Positions 8,393-17,659 of a stretch of 64,000 bases of DNA are shown one piece after another (positions within the stretch are counted from its first letter, which is position 1; each line of letters begins with the position of its first letter). The position numbers and the translations under genes were made by a program. This DNA is from JADLBR01 sp020847615 (GTDB lineage: Bacteria; Verrucomicrobiota; Verrucomicrobiia; JADLBR01), in contig JAPKHT010000001.1 of assembly GCA_026646655.1 (NCBI GenBank), positions 74,210 to 138,209 of the forward strand. Reading direction: 5' to 3'. Under the pieces are notes generated by a model. It searched no databases, was not told the origin of the DNA, and saw nothing but the letters and a program-made list of their open reading frames with translations.

Positions 8393-10969
8393 ATGAAACC
8401 CACCCTCACATTTCTCACCGCTCTGCCTCTGGCTGTCACGCTCGCTGCCGCCGCCGATTCCGACGTGCCGTTCGCGCAGATCGCGCGGCCTCAGCCGCGC
8501 GCCAGCGGCGCACCGAAAGCTTCAGACGTTTGTTTTTCGACGCGCTGGCCGCGACCGATGAATCCCTCGGACAAGTGGGATTCGTTCGAGGCCGCCCGCC
8601 ACTTCCATGCGACGCGGCTGGACTGGCTCTACTTGTCAGGGAAACCGGACCGCGACAAGTCCTTCGTCGCGAAGTTCAAGGCCGCGGGGTATGTGGTCGG
8701 GGGCACGCTAAACTGCCAGCCGACGGACTCGCCGACTGCCGCGAAACGCGCGTTCACCATTGCGCGCACGGTGGACATGAAGGGCGAGCCGCTGAAGGAT
8801 CCGTGGACAAGGAAATACGGCGGGCGGTTCTGTTGCCCGAACAACCCCGGCTACGCGGAGCTTCTTCTCGACCACGCCCGTTACGCGCTCGACGCCGGCG
8901 TAGACTATTTCCAGATGGACGGCGTCCAGCTCAACGACGTCATGGTGCGCTACGGCGGCTGTTTCTGCGCGCACTGCGTGAAGGGCTTTCGTGAGTATGT
9001 CGCCGTGCACTCGACGCGCGGCCAGCACACCGAGTGGGGCATCAGCGACCCGACCTCGTTCGACTACGCGCGTTTCCTGCTCGATCGGGGCACGGCGCCA
9101 GACGCCGCCATCAGCGCGTGGAAGGGGCCGAGGGAACTGCGCGATCTGTTCCGCGCGTTCCAGATCGAGTCGGGACTCGGCTTCCTTCGCGAGATGCACC
9201 GGGCGATTGACCGCATCGCCGGGCGCAAGCTCGCCTACTCGTGCAACGCGTCGAATGAGTTCCTGACGGACTATTGCAAAGTCCACGACTTCGCGTTCAA
9301 CGAAACCTATCCCGCAAAGGAGGGCGACCCCGCGTTCCTCTACGAGCAGCGCCTGAAACCGGCGCAGAAGCTGGGCAAGACGTTCCTGATGACATTCGTG
9401 TCGGACGACGTGCCGCACAACCGCCGCTTCATCGCGTCGGCCTACGCGCTCGGCGCCAATGTCGTCGTGCCGTGGGACGTCTTCACGGGACTGGACTCGC
9501 CGCGCTTCTTCGGAACGCCGGAGCAATTCAGCGATCTGTTCGGGTTCGTGCGGGCCAACGCCGCGCTGCTCGACGGCTACGAGGACGCGGGCGTGTTTGG
9601 TGGGGGAATCCGCGATCCGCGGTTTGCGGAGAACGAACCGCCGCTCCAGGTCTATGCCGCGTCGGAGGTGCTTGCCGCCGTCCGCGCAAGGCCGGGCCAA
9701 GCCGACGCGCCGGTGGTCATCCATCTCGTGGGCGCGAAGAACAACCAGACCGGCCCGATGCGCGTGACCTTCGATCCGCGGCGATTCTTCGGCGGACGCC
9801 CGTTGAAGTTGCGCTTCCTCGCGCCTACGCCCTACGACGCCGCCGCGCACGAGAAAGCCGAATTGTCGCGCGACTTCGCGCCGCTCACCACAGCCACGGA
9901 ACTGCCCGGCGGGCGCGTCTGCGTCGCCGAATTGCCCGGAGTTGACCCGTGGGGCATTCTTGTCATCGAACCCGCCGGCGACAAGGCGACGACTCCGTGG
10001 CAGCCCGCCGTCTGGTGCGATGAACGGAGCCGCTTTGGCGAGACCCTGCAAGTGCGGCTCGGTTGCCCGACGTCCGATACGCAGATCCGCTACACGCTCG
10101 ACGGCTCCGAGCCTTCAAAGACCGCCCCACTCTACCATAAACCGTTTCAGTTCAATGGCTCGACGACGCTCAAGGCGATAGCCTTTGGCGCGGACGGCGC
10201 GGCCAGCCCGGTGCTTTCCGCCCGATTCGAGCGTGCCGAGGCCCGTCCCCGGCTTGCGCCCGATGCCGATGCTCTCAAGGCGAATCTCAAACTGTGGCTA
10301 AGCGCCGCCACCCTCGCCACGACGCTCAAGGACGGCGCCCCCGTCTCGAAGTGGCCCGCCGTCGTGGGACCGGCCGCCACCGTTCCGGCGCTCAAACTTC
10401 TCACCGGCGCAACCCCCGCTGCCCCGACGTTTGGGGCCACGCTCATCAACGGCCGACCGGGCGTCCGGTTCGATGGCGTGGACGACCAGTTGGAGGTCGC
10501 CGGTTTCGCGAACGCCTGTCTCGCGGGTAAGCCATTTACGGTGTTCCTCGTCACGCAGTCCGACGACACACAGTTCGGCGTCTGCGGCAACGCCGCCAAC
10601 GGCTCCGGCGGCATCCCGCGCCTGTATCTGACGCGCGGCGCGTTTAACTACGACCGAATTGCCGACTCCGTTGCCGTGGGGGCAAGCCCCGGCGTTGCGG
10701 CCGTCACCGTTTACCGGCACGACGGCGTCAGAACCGCCTCCGCGCGCAGTGGCGGACGCGACACAGGAAAGCGCGACGACCTGCCCGTGGTCAAACAATT
10801 CGGCGGCGGCAACCTCGCCATTCCCCTCTGGAGCGGCCTTACCAACCACGCCGGCAACCTCGGCGAGATCATCGCCTACGACCGCCAGTTCACCGCCGCC
10901 GAAGTCGAGGCCATCGAGGAAGACCTCGCTCAACGCTACGGCATCGCCGCCCATCCGCGCTGGCGATGA
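8393..10969 (+). CDS. Modular secreted protein: TIM-barrel glycosidase-like + chitobiase C-terminal-like + LamG-like
   Basis: 858 residues. The start was chosen at the ATG that opens a signal peptide (MKPTLTFLTALPLAVTLAAAA); an upstream in-frame extension overlaps the previous gene. Residues about 40-440 resemble GH42-like or Tim44-type barrels (RLDWLYLSGKPDRD, DYFQMDGVQLNDV, CFCAHCVKGFREYV, FNETYPAKEG). Residues about 560-640 match the CHB_HEX_C_1 pattern (IRYTLDGSEPS, TTLKAIAFG). Residues about 655-858 look like a LamG/concanavalin-like domain (GRPGVRFDGVDDQLEV, GEIIAYDRQFT). The two C-terminal modules probably bind sugar or position the enzyme. The catalytic specificity is unknown. Confidence 0.8.
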   Translation: MKPTLTFLTALPLAVTLAAAADSDVPFAQIARPQPRASGAPKASDVCFSTRWPRPMNPSDKWDSFEAARHFHATRLDWLYLSGKPDRDKSFVAKFKAAGYVVGGTLNCQPTDSPTAAKRAFTIARTVDMKGEPLKDPWTRKYGGRFCCPNNPGYAELLLDHARYALDAGVDYFQMDGVQLNDVMVRYGGCFCAHCVKGFREYVAVHSTRGQHTEWGISDPTSFDYARFLLDRGTAPDAAISAWKGPRELRDLFRAFQIESGLGFLREMHRAIDRIAGRKLAYSCNASNEFLTDYCKVHDFAFNETYPAKEGDPAFLYEQRLKPAQKLGKTFLMTFVSDDVPHNRRFIASAYALGANVVVPWDVFTGLDSPRFFGTPEQFSDLFGFVRANAALLDGYEDAGVFGGGIRDPRFAENEPPLQVYAASEVLAAVRARPGQADAPVVIHLVGAKNNQTGPMRVTFDPRRFFGGRPLKLRFLAPTPYDAAAHEKAELSRDFAPLTTATELPGGRVCVAELPGVDPWGILVIEPAGDKATTPWQPAVWCDERSRFGETLQVRLGCPTSDTQIRYTLDGSEPSKTAPLYHKPFQFNGSTTLKAIAFGADGAASPVLSARFERAEARPRLAPDADALKANLKLWLSAATLATTLKDGAPVSKWPAVVGPAATVPALKLLTGATPAAPTFGATLINGRPGVRFDGVDDQLEVAGFANACLAGKPFTVFLVTQSDDTQFGVCGNAANGSGGIPRLYLTRGAFNYDRIADSVAVGASPGVAAVTVYRHDGVRTASARSGGRDTGKRDDLPVVKQFGGGNLAIPLWSGLTNHAGNLGEIIAYDRQFTAAEVEAIEEDLAQRYGIAAHPRWR

Positions 10970-11016
10970 CAGATGGCAGGGTTCCCCTCGGCCGCCCAAC
11001 AGATGACAACACTAAC

Positions 11017-12363
11017 ATGAAACCCGCCCTCGCTCTCCTCACCACCCTGCTGCTGGCCGCGCCGCTGGCCGGGCCGCATGCCGCCGATGCGCCGAAGCCC
11101 AACATCATCTACATCCTCGCGGACGATTTTGGCCTGCCCGACATCGGCTGCTATGGTTCGGTTTACAAGACACCGCATCTCGATGCGCTGGCCGCGGGCG
11201 GCACGCGCTTCGAGTATTGTTTCGCGGCGCCGCTGTGCGCTCCGACGCGGGCGATGGGCATGTTCGGCCGCTACGGTTTTCGCACGGGCGTGACCGACAA
11301 CGGCCTGGGCGCCGCCGCCACGCCGCAGGGCGAGGTGTGCATCGCCAAGGTGCTCAAGCGGGCCGGGTATGCCACGGCCGTGGCCGGGAAGTGGTCGGAC
11401 TTGGAATACCTCGTCACGCCGGAGGACGCCGCGAAGTGGGGTTACGACAAGTTCATGATCTGGGGCGAGAAGTGGGAAGAAGACGGCGGACAGACCGGAC
11501 GGGCACGGTATTGGGGACCGGACTACAACCACAACGGCAAGATCCTAAGCGGCGACAAAGAGACATTCGGCCCCGACCTGCTGCACGATTTCGTCGTGGA
11601 TTTCATCCGCCTCCACCAGGGGGGGCCATTCTTCATTTATTATCCCACGCCGCTGATCCATTACAAACTGCAGCGCACGCCCGACAGTGTCGGGAAGAAA
11701 CCCGACCTTCACGCCGACAACATCGCCTATCTGGACAAGCTCGTTGGCAAGCTCGTCGCCGAACTCGACAGCTTGGGGCTTCGCGACAAGACGCTCATCG
11801 TGTTCGTCGGCGACAACGGCTCCACCAAAGGGGCGCATACCGTCCATGGCCGCCCGATTCACGGTAAAAAGGGAGAACTCAACGAAGGCGGCTGCCGCGT
11901 GCCCCTGATCGTCAATTGGCCCGGAACGACACCCGCCGGAAAAGTCTCCGGGGACCTGGTGAGCATCACCGATTTCTTCCCAACCTTCACCGAGTTGGCG
12001 GGGGCCACCCTGCCTTCCGGCGTGACGATCGACGGTCACAGCTTCGCCCCGCAAGCACTGGGCCGTACCGGTCGGCCGCGCGAATGGGTCTATGTGCAGT
12101 TGCGGGGCGACTGCTACGTGCGTGACGCCCGATGGAAGCTCACCAACGCGGGAGGCTTCTTCGACATGAGGGACGCCCCCTGGCAGGAGATTCCTGTTTC
12201 CGCCGACACGTCCGACCCCGAAGCCAAGGCCGCCCGCGCCAGGCTGCAGACGGCACTCGACGGCATGTTGGGGCAGGATCCCAACAAGGAACCCACGGTC
12301 AAACCAGGCACCCAGCCGGCGAGCGAGGAACCGGCCAAGAAAAGGAAAGAGAAAGCGCAATGA
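11017..12363 (+). CDS. Sulfatase (S1 family), divergent substrate-binding motif
   Basis: 448 residues; a secreted type I sulfatase that would hydrolyse sulfate esters on glycans. A signal peptide is followed by PKPNIIYILADD (metal aspartates D36 and D37) and the formylglycine site C74-A-P-T-R. FVGDNGST and GKKGELNEGG also match the family. The usual GKWHxG element is AGKWSDLEY here, so the usual histidine is absent; the APHxP element is also altered (YPTPLIHY). Activity requires a formylglycine-generating enzyme, not encoded in this window. The last codon overlaps the next ATG. Target sugar and sulfate position cannot be read from the sequence. Confidence 0.9.
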   Translation: MKPALALLTTLLLAAPLAGPHAADAPKPNIIYILADDFGLPDIGCYGSVYKTPHLDALAAGGTRFEYCFAAPLCAPTRAMGMFGRYGFRTGVTDNGLGAAATPQGEVCIAKVLKRAGYATAVAGKWSDLEYLVTPEDAAKWGYDKFMIWGEKWEEDGGQTGRARYWGPDYNHNGKILSGDKETFGPDLLHDFVVDFIRLHQGGPFFIYYPTPLIHYKLQRTPDSVGKKPDLHADNIAYLDKLVGKLVAELDSLGLRDKTLIVFVGDNGSTKGAHTVHGRPIHGKKGELNEGGCRVPLIVNWPGTTPAGKVSGDLVSITDFFPTFTELAGATLPSGVTIDGHSFAPQALGRTGRPREWVYVQLRGDCYVRDARWKLTNAGGFFDMRDAPWQEIPVSADTSDPEAKAARARLQTALDGMLGQDPNKEPTVKPGTQPASEEPAKKRKEKAQ

Positions 12364-13706
12364 AGCCCACCCTCACCCTCCTCGCCGCGCTGCTGCTCGC
12401 GCCGCTGGCCGCGTCGCACGCTGCGGATGCGGCAACGTCCGGGGATGAATGGCTCCGCCTGACTGCGGAGAGCCGGACGCTGCTCCAGCGCGACCCGAGT
12501 CTCCTGACGCTCGAACCGGTGCGGTTGCCATGCGGGCGGCATCTGCTCGGTGCCAACGATCATCTGGGGTGGCCGGTGGCTACGCTCTCGGGCCAGGCCA
12601 TCGTGGTGGTGTTCCATCGCAAGCCCCAGCATTGGAGTGGCAAGGACGAGCCGGACGCCCACACGTCCACCGCCGTGGTCAGTCGGTCGACCGATGGTGG
12701 AGAATCGTGGTCGGAGCCGGTCGACCTGCGGCAGTTCGTGCTGACGCCTACCAAAGGTTGCCGGCTCGGCTTTGGCAACACCATCGGCACGGATGCGGGC
12801 GGTGCGGTGGTGGTGGTCACTGGCTACGGCGTGTTTCGCTCCGAGGATGAGGGCGCGAGCTGGCAGCACCTGCCGGGGGCCTTCGGCGAGGACCAGCTCA
12901 AGGGTCCAAAGACGAACAACGGTCCGAGGTTGGCGCTTCATCCGGAATACGGTCTGGTTGCACCGGGTCACAAAACGAGCGAGGGAATCGTCCCTAGGCG
13001 ACGCAACCCTGACGGCACACCCTATATCGCTCCCGAGCTCTGGGTGCGATGGTCGAAGGATGGCGGGCGGACGTGGCAGGAGACGAAACAGGATTTGCCG
13101 GCATTTGCCACGGCCATCGAGCCCAGCGCGCTGTCGCATGACGGCGCCCTGTTCATCGTCGCGCGCTGCCACGGACCGGAGAGCTACGAGCCAGCGACCA
13201 AGACGTGGCGCTACGTGCAACTCTGGTCCGCCACCGGCTGGCTGCCGTTCCAGGCGGCGTTGACGGACATCCGCGCCTCCGATGTGCGCGATCGCAGTCG
13301 TGGCAATTACCACGGCCCGTGGACGCAGGACACGGTGGATTTGAGCTTCAACCCCGTGAGCCGCCGCATCGAGTGCGTCGCCACCGACCGCAATGGCGAC
13401 GCTGGGGCGGGCGCGAACAACCTGCGGGACTGCCAGACTCTCAATCTCTGGAGCATCGACCCCGCAGCCTTTCGGCGTGGGGAAATCCAGTGGCGTTTCG
13501 AAGGCACGCTGATGAAAAGGAGCGGCCTGATGGCCAAGGGCGAGATCGACGGCATGCACCCGGGCGCCGCCGTGATCGACACGACCGCCGGGGTCCAGCA
13601 CATCTTCATCTACGCGGGAGCGCCCGCAGGACCAGCCGGGATATTCCGTCTCACCCGGACGCTCGATACCGACCGGCTCCGAACACCCCTGCACCAATCC
13701 CAATGA
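12360..13706 (+). CDS. BNR-repeat exo-sialidase-like protein
   Basis: 448 residues, starting at an ATG overlapping the sulfatase stop, with the local signal peptide (LAALLLAPLAASHA). Asp-box repeats are visible at SRSTDGGESWSEP, FRSEDEGASWQHL and WSKDGGRTWQE, as in six-bladed sialidase-type propellers. Unlike the gene at the start of the window, no clear YRIP box is present; RLPCGRHLLG occupies a comparable position, so activity on sialic acid is doubtful. Such propellers also occur in lyases and rhamnogalacturonan enzymes. Tight coupling with the flanking sulfatase and GH36 gene suggests shared action on one substrate. Confidence 0.8.
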   Translation: MKPTLTLLAALLLAPLAASHAADAATSGDEWLRLTAESRTLLQRDPSLLTLEPVRLPCGRHLLGANDHLGWPVATLSGQAIVVVFHRKPQHWSGKDEPDAHTSTAVVSRSTDGGESWSEPVDLRQFVLTPTKGCRLGFGNTIGTDAGGAVVVVTGYGVFRSEDEGASWQHLPGAFGEDQLKGPKTNNGPRLALHPEYGLVAPGHKTSEGIVPRRRNPDGTPYIAPELWVRWSKDGGRTWQETKQDLPAFATAIEPSALSHDGALFIVARCHGPESYEPATKTWRYVQLWSATGWLPFQAALTDIRASDVRDRSRGNYHGPWTQDTVDLSFNPVSRRIECVATDRNGDAGAGANNLRDCQTLNLWSIDPAAFRRGEIQWRFEGTLMKRSGLMAKGEIDGMHPGAAVIDTTAGVQHIFIYAGAPAGPAGIFRLTRTLDTDRLRTPLHQSQ

Positions 13707-15766
13707 AACACACCCTCACCCTCCTCACCGCCCTGCTGCTCGCGCCGCTGGCCGCGCTGCGCTCCGCCGTTCCCTCGGCCGATGAGCACTCGGTCGCAAA
13801 GCGGTGGATGCAGGACAATCTGCTCGGGGAGGGCGGGGGTGAGCCATTCAGTTTCGCCGTGGGTGGAAGGCCGTCTGGCGGATTGTTCGATGGATGGAAG
13901 TTGAGCCGGGGGGAGCGCGAGTTGGGTGAGCGGCGCCGCGAACACACGCTCACGTGGGTGGATGATGTGACGGGGTTGCACGTGCGCTGCGCCGCGGTGG
14001 CGTATGCCGACTTCCCTGTCGTGGAGTGGACCCTGTGGCTCAAGAACACCGGCCACGAAAACACGCCGGTCCTTGAAGCCATCCAAGGGCTCGACGCGGA
14101 CTTCGATCGCGAGGAGGGGGGCGAGTTTGTGCTGCACGGCGTGCGTGGTGATTCCTGCCTGCCGGAGAGCTTTCGCCCGTATGCGCTCACGCTGGGGCCG
14201 GGCACGGTGAAGCGGTGTTCGCCGCCGGTCGCGGGTGAGAAGGTGTCGGGCAAATCGTCGGATGGGCCGGATGGCTGGCCTTACTTCAATCTGCAAAGGC
14301 CCGGCGGCGGCGTGATTCTTGCGGTCGGTTGGCCCGGGCAGTGGGAGGCGACGTTTGCGCGCGATCAGGAACATGGCCTGCGCGTGAAAGCGGGCCAGCA
14401 GCTCACGCATCTCGCGCTTCGGCCGGGCGAGGAGATCCGCACGCCCTCGATCACGTTGCTGTTCTGGAAGGGCGAGGACGTGGTGCGCGCGCAAAACCTC
14501 TGGCGCTCGTGGTACGTGGCACACGTGCTGCCGCGGGTCGGCGACGAGCCACAGCCGCCCATCACGCAGATCCAGGTAAATGGCTCGTTGGCGTCATGGC
14601 CTGGGGTACAGGCGTATCTCGACGCCGGCATCAAGCCGGACATCTGCTGGCGCGACGCGGGGGGCGCCAACACCTGGTATCCCAGCGCGGGCGGCCCATT
14701 CACCGATCCGAAAAAAATCTGGCTGAATACCGGCACGTGGCAAATCGATCCCGCGAAATACCCGCAGGGCTTCAGGCCATTCAGCGACAGGGTGCGCGCG
14801 CACGGCATGCAGTTCTTGCTGTGGTTCGAGCCCGAGCGCGTGGGCGATCCGAATTCCTGGCTGGGCAAAAACCATCCCGAGTGGCTCCTGCCCGGCAACA
14901 GCGTCGGCTCCGTGCTCAACCTGGGCGATCCCGCCGCGCTGAAATGGCTCATCGGGCACATCGACGGCATGGTGAAATTGCAGGGACTCGACTGGTATCG
15001 AGAGGACCTGAACGGCGGGAACTACGGCACCGCATGGCGGAATCACGACGCACCCGACCGCCAGGGCATCACCGAGAACCTCCACGTGCAGGGCCACCTC
15101 GCGTTCTGGGACGAGCTGCGCCGCCGCAACCCGCATATGCGCATCGATTCTTGCGCCTCCGGCGGGCGGCGCAACGATCTCGAAACGATGCGCCGCGCGG
15201 TGCCGCTATTGCGCAGCGACTGGTCGGTGACGGCCTTCGCGAAGGAGCCATTGCAGCTCGAGGGAAATCAGGCGCAAACCTACGGACTCTCTTCATGGCT
15301 GCCGTGGCAGGGCGCGGGCGTGCCATTCTTCACGGATCGCTACGCCGTGCGCAGCTACTGCGTCACCGGCTTTGGAATGATCTCGGCGGGGGACTGGACC
15401 AAGGACGAGGGGAAGCGCGACGGGACGATTCGCGGCTACACCGAGATCCGGCGCATCGGCCCGCTGCTGCTCGGCGACTACTACCCGCTCACGCCCTACA
15501 GCCTAGACACGACCTCGTGGATCGCGTGGCAGTTCCACCGCGCCGATTTGAACGAGGGCGTCGTGCAGGCCTTCCGCCGTCCGGAGGCAGCGAACGAAAC
15601 CCTCACCGTTCGGCTGCGCGGCCTCGACCCGAAGCAGCGCTACGAGATCGAGGATCTCGACGGCGGCAAAGAAGTCCGCGCCGGAGAGGAGCTCATGCAT
15701 GGCCTCGCCATCACGCTGCGCGAGAAGCCCGCCGCCGCCGTGCTTATCCTGAAAGCGATCCCGTGA
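13703..15766 (+). CDS. Alpha-galactosidase-like enzyme (GH36 / clan GH-D)
   Basis: 687 residues with the shared signal peptide. An N-terminal beta-supersandwich (about 25-270) precedes the TIM barrel. The DWYREDLN segment places the nucleophile at D435 and SCASGGRRND places the acid/base at D492, both in the order expected for GH36. LLWFEPERV and DICWRDAGG match other barrel strands. The C-terminal beta domain ends with LTVRLRGLDP and VLILKAIP. The likely reaction is removal of terminal alpha-linked galactose or alpha-N-acetylgalactosamine; GH36 holds both. It is the last gene of the forward run and faces the minus-strand oxidoreductase. Confidence 0.9.
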   Translation: MKHTLTLLTALLLAPLAALRSAVPSADEHSVAKRWMQDNLLGEGGGEPFSFAVGGRPSGGLFDGWKLSRGERELGERRREHTLTWVDDVTGLHVRCAAVAYADFPVVEWTLWLKNTGHENTPVLEAIQGLDADFDREEGGEFVLHGVRGDSCLPESFRPYALTLGPGTVKRCSPPVAGEKVSGKSSDGPDGWPYFNLQRPGGGVILAVGWPGQWEATFARDQEHGLRVKAGQQLTHLALRPGEEIRTPSITLLFWKGEDVVRAQNLWRSWYVAHVLPRVGDEPQPPITQIQVNGSLASWPGVQAYLDAGIKPDICWRDAGGANTWYPSAGGPFTDPKKIWLNTGTWQIDPAKYPQGFRPFSDRVRAHGMQFLLWFEPERVGDPNSWLGKNHPEWLLPGNSVGSVLNLGDPAALKWLIGHIDGMVKLQGLDWYREDLNGGNYGTAWRNHDAPDRQGITENLHVQGHLAFWDELRRRNPHMRIDSCASGGRRNDLETMRRAVPLLRSDWSVTAFAKEPLQLEGNQAQTYGLSSWLPWQGAGVPFFTDRYAVRSYCVTGFGMISAGDWTKDEGKRDGTIRGYTEIRRIGPLLLGDYYPLTPYSLDTTSWIAWQFHRADLNEGVVQAFRRPEAANETLTVRLRGLDPKQRYEIEDLDGGKEVRAGEELMHGLAITLREKPAAAVLILKAIP

Positions 15767-15968
15767 AGGGATTGCAGAGAGACACTCCGGTGTCCGCAAA
15801 GTCCTCGACGTTTCGGGTCACCAGGGTCAATCCGTGGACGATTTCCATCAGGCTAACCACACTGACGAAGCACGCCGCGGCCGAGACGCCCGACTGCCAC
15901 TTCGCCACACTGGGGTGGCAGCGTTTCCTCTTCCGCGATTCGGAAGGCACGTTGGTTTCCAGCAAGTA
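15744..15968 (-). pseudogene. vapC: VapC-type PIN-domain toxin remnant with internal deletion
   Basis: The minus strand reads YLLETNVPSESRKRKR, then FVSVVSLMEIVHG, then directly LTLVTRNVEDFADTGV and NPF. These are the N-terminal and C-terminal motifs of a VapC ribonuclease, which normally runs to about 130-140 residues; here only about 73 remain. The middle, including the third conserved acidic residue, is missing without a change of frame. The first catalytic aspartate is replaced by glutamate (LETN for LDTN). No ATG or partner VapB gene is present, and both ends overlap or abut flanking genes. It looks like a decayed toxin left between convergent genes. Confidence 0.65.
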
Positions 15969-15979
15969 GGCAGGGCTCG

Positions 15980-17644
15980 TTACGGCGCGATGCCTTCTGG
16001 AACGAGTGCGGTGGATTCGTAGAGGATCACGCCGCCTCGGCGCACGATCTCGCGTTGAACGGATTTCACATCCACGTCGCGAACGGTGGCGCCGGCAGCC
16101 TGTGCTTTGGAGGCTGCGATGCCACAGGCTTCACCGAGGGCCATGAAGACCGGCTCCATCCGAATCGTTTGATAACCGACGTGGCTGGCGCTGCACGCTA
16201 CCGGCACCAGCAGGCCGTCCACACACTTCGGCACGAGGATGCGATACGGGAGCTGCAAGGGCTGGTGCTCGATGAAGATGTAACCTTCGCGGACGCCGGG
16301 ATGCGCGGGGTCGTATTTGTGGACTCCGTGGGAATCGAATCCGAACTCGGCGACGGCGATGCCGTCGGGCTTGCGCCGCGGCAGGCCGGTGGCCCTATCG
16401 AGTGCCGCGTCCCGCTGGGTGAAGTTATACTCGCCCCAGATGCGCCGACCCTGGCGGACGTAGATGTGATGCGGGCGGTGGCGGTTGTCGGCGAACTCGT
16501 CTTTCGGGAAGCCATATTGCCGCGCCTCCTCCCGGATGGCCTGTGGCACCTCGGGGTCATTTTGCAGCAGCCACAGGTAGCCTTCGCTGTGAGCCCAGTA
16601 GCGCTGGAAGATGCGCTCGCGTTCGGCGGCGTCGGCCTCCGGCCATTTCCAGTTTTCCTCCGCGAGATCGAACGACTCGCTGGGCACGCCGGTGTCTCCT
16701 GCCGGATGCGCGTTGTTGAGTTCATACTTCCCGTTCGGCATGGGAAAAAAGTGCATGAGCTGCCTCAGATCCGTGGCCCTGCCGGAGCGCATGTCGTCGA
16801 GCATGGCGCGGTAGTCGTCGCGGTTGAATGCCGCGGGCTTCTCCACGGGCACGGCATTGGCGAGGTCTTTGGTGACGTGGATCCGGAAGCAGAAGGCCTG
16901 GATGCCATCGTCCGCCTCGCCGGTGGAGCCGGGCAGTGGATTGACGTCCTTGAAACGAAGATAAATCTTGCCCGCGTGAGCCTCGCCAAACGTCTCGCGG
17001 CTCTCTCTGCCGACGCGATACGGCACGCCCGCCAGCGCCGCGAGATCGCCCTCGTAAGTGGCGTCTACGAAGGTCCTCGCCCGGAACTCCACGCGCGTTC
17101 CCGGCTGGGCCAAATCTTCGGCGCTGATGCTGACGAGATTCACCGTGGGGCCGAAGTCCTGTGGCTGGGCGCCATCCCTCCGCTGGCCCCGGTCCGCCTC
17201 GCGCTCGACGCCATCCGCCCCCACGACCCGCGCGGACACCGCGCGATGCCATTCGATGAGCCGGATCTTCTTTTCCCCCGCCAGCATGTCGCGAAACACC
17301 CTCTCGGCGACCTTCGGCTCGAACATGTGCCCGCCCTGGCAGGCCTTCACCTGCGCGGAGTTCTCGCCGTAGGTCTTCACATAGTGCTCGCGCACCCGCT
17401 TGACAAACTCGGCGAACAGCCCGCCGACGGCCGCCCTTTTCTGGATGTCGGTATTCGTCAACCCGCCCGCCACGATGCCGCCCACATGGTTCTTTTCTTC
17501 CAGAAGAATCACGCTCGCCCCCGAGCGCGCCGCCGCGACGGCGGCGGCGATACCGCCGGGGGTAGCGCCCACGACGACGACATCCGCCTGCTCGGCAGCG
17601 AACGCGGTGGAGATGGTGAGAACGAAAGTAAGGAGTGATTTCAT
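15980..17644 (-). CDS. Secreted FAD-dependent oxidoreductase (FAD_oxidored family)
   Basis: 554 residues with a short signal peptide (MKSLLTFVLTISTAFA). A Rossmann dinucleotide fold begins at about residue 22 (VVVVGATPGGIAAAVAAA) with the acidic strand end ILLEEKNHVGG. A second FAD-contact region is seen as TFVDATYEGDLAALAGVPYRVGRES, and the C-terminal nucleotide site as HVGYQTIRMEPVFMALGEACGIAA. This family is abundant next to sulfatases and glycosidases in Planctomycetota and Verrucomicrobiota and is thought to oxidise sugars, but its substrates are largely untested. A related partial gene lies at the right edge of the window. Confidence 0.88.
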   Translation of the reverse strand: MKSLLTFVLTISTAFAAEQADVVVVGATPGGIAAAVAAARSGASVILLEEKNHVGGIVAGGLTNTDIQKRAAVGGLFAEFVKRVREHYVKTYGENSAQVKACQGGHMFEPKVAERVFRDMLAGEKKIRLIEWHRAVSARVVGADGVEREADRGQRRDGAQPQDFGPTVNLVSISAEDLAQPGTRVEFRARTFVDATYEGDLAALAGVPYRVGRESRETFGEAHAGKIYLRFKDVNPLPGSTGEADDGIQAFCFRIHVTKDLANAVPVEKPAAFNRDDYRAMLDDMRSGRATDLRQLMHFFPMPNGKYELNNAHPAGDTGVPSESFDLAEENWKWPEADAAERERIFQRYWAHSEGYLWLLQNDPEVPQAIREEARQYGFPKDEFADNRHRPHHIYVRQGRRIWGEYNFTQRDAALDRATGLPRRKPDGIAVAEFGFDSHGVHKYDPAHPGVREGYIFIEHQPLQLPYRILVPKCVDGLLVPVACSASHVGYQTIRMEPVFMALGEACGIAASKAQAAGATVRDVDVKSVQREIVRRGGVILYESTALVPEGIAP

Positions 17645-17659
17645 AAGGTTCCGGTTTTG

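Noticed and set aside
16055..17638. 527-codon open frame on the plus strand opposite the FAD oxidoreductase
   Set aside because: It is the antisense shadow of a clearly conserved gene with Rossmann and FAD motifs; GC-rich codon usage keeps the opposite frame open. Similar shadows lie opposite 12360-13706, 17660-19075 and 19072-21543.
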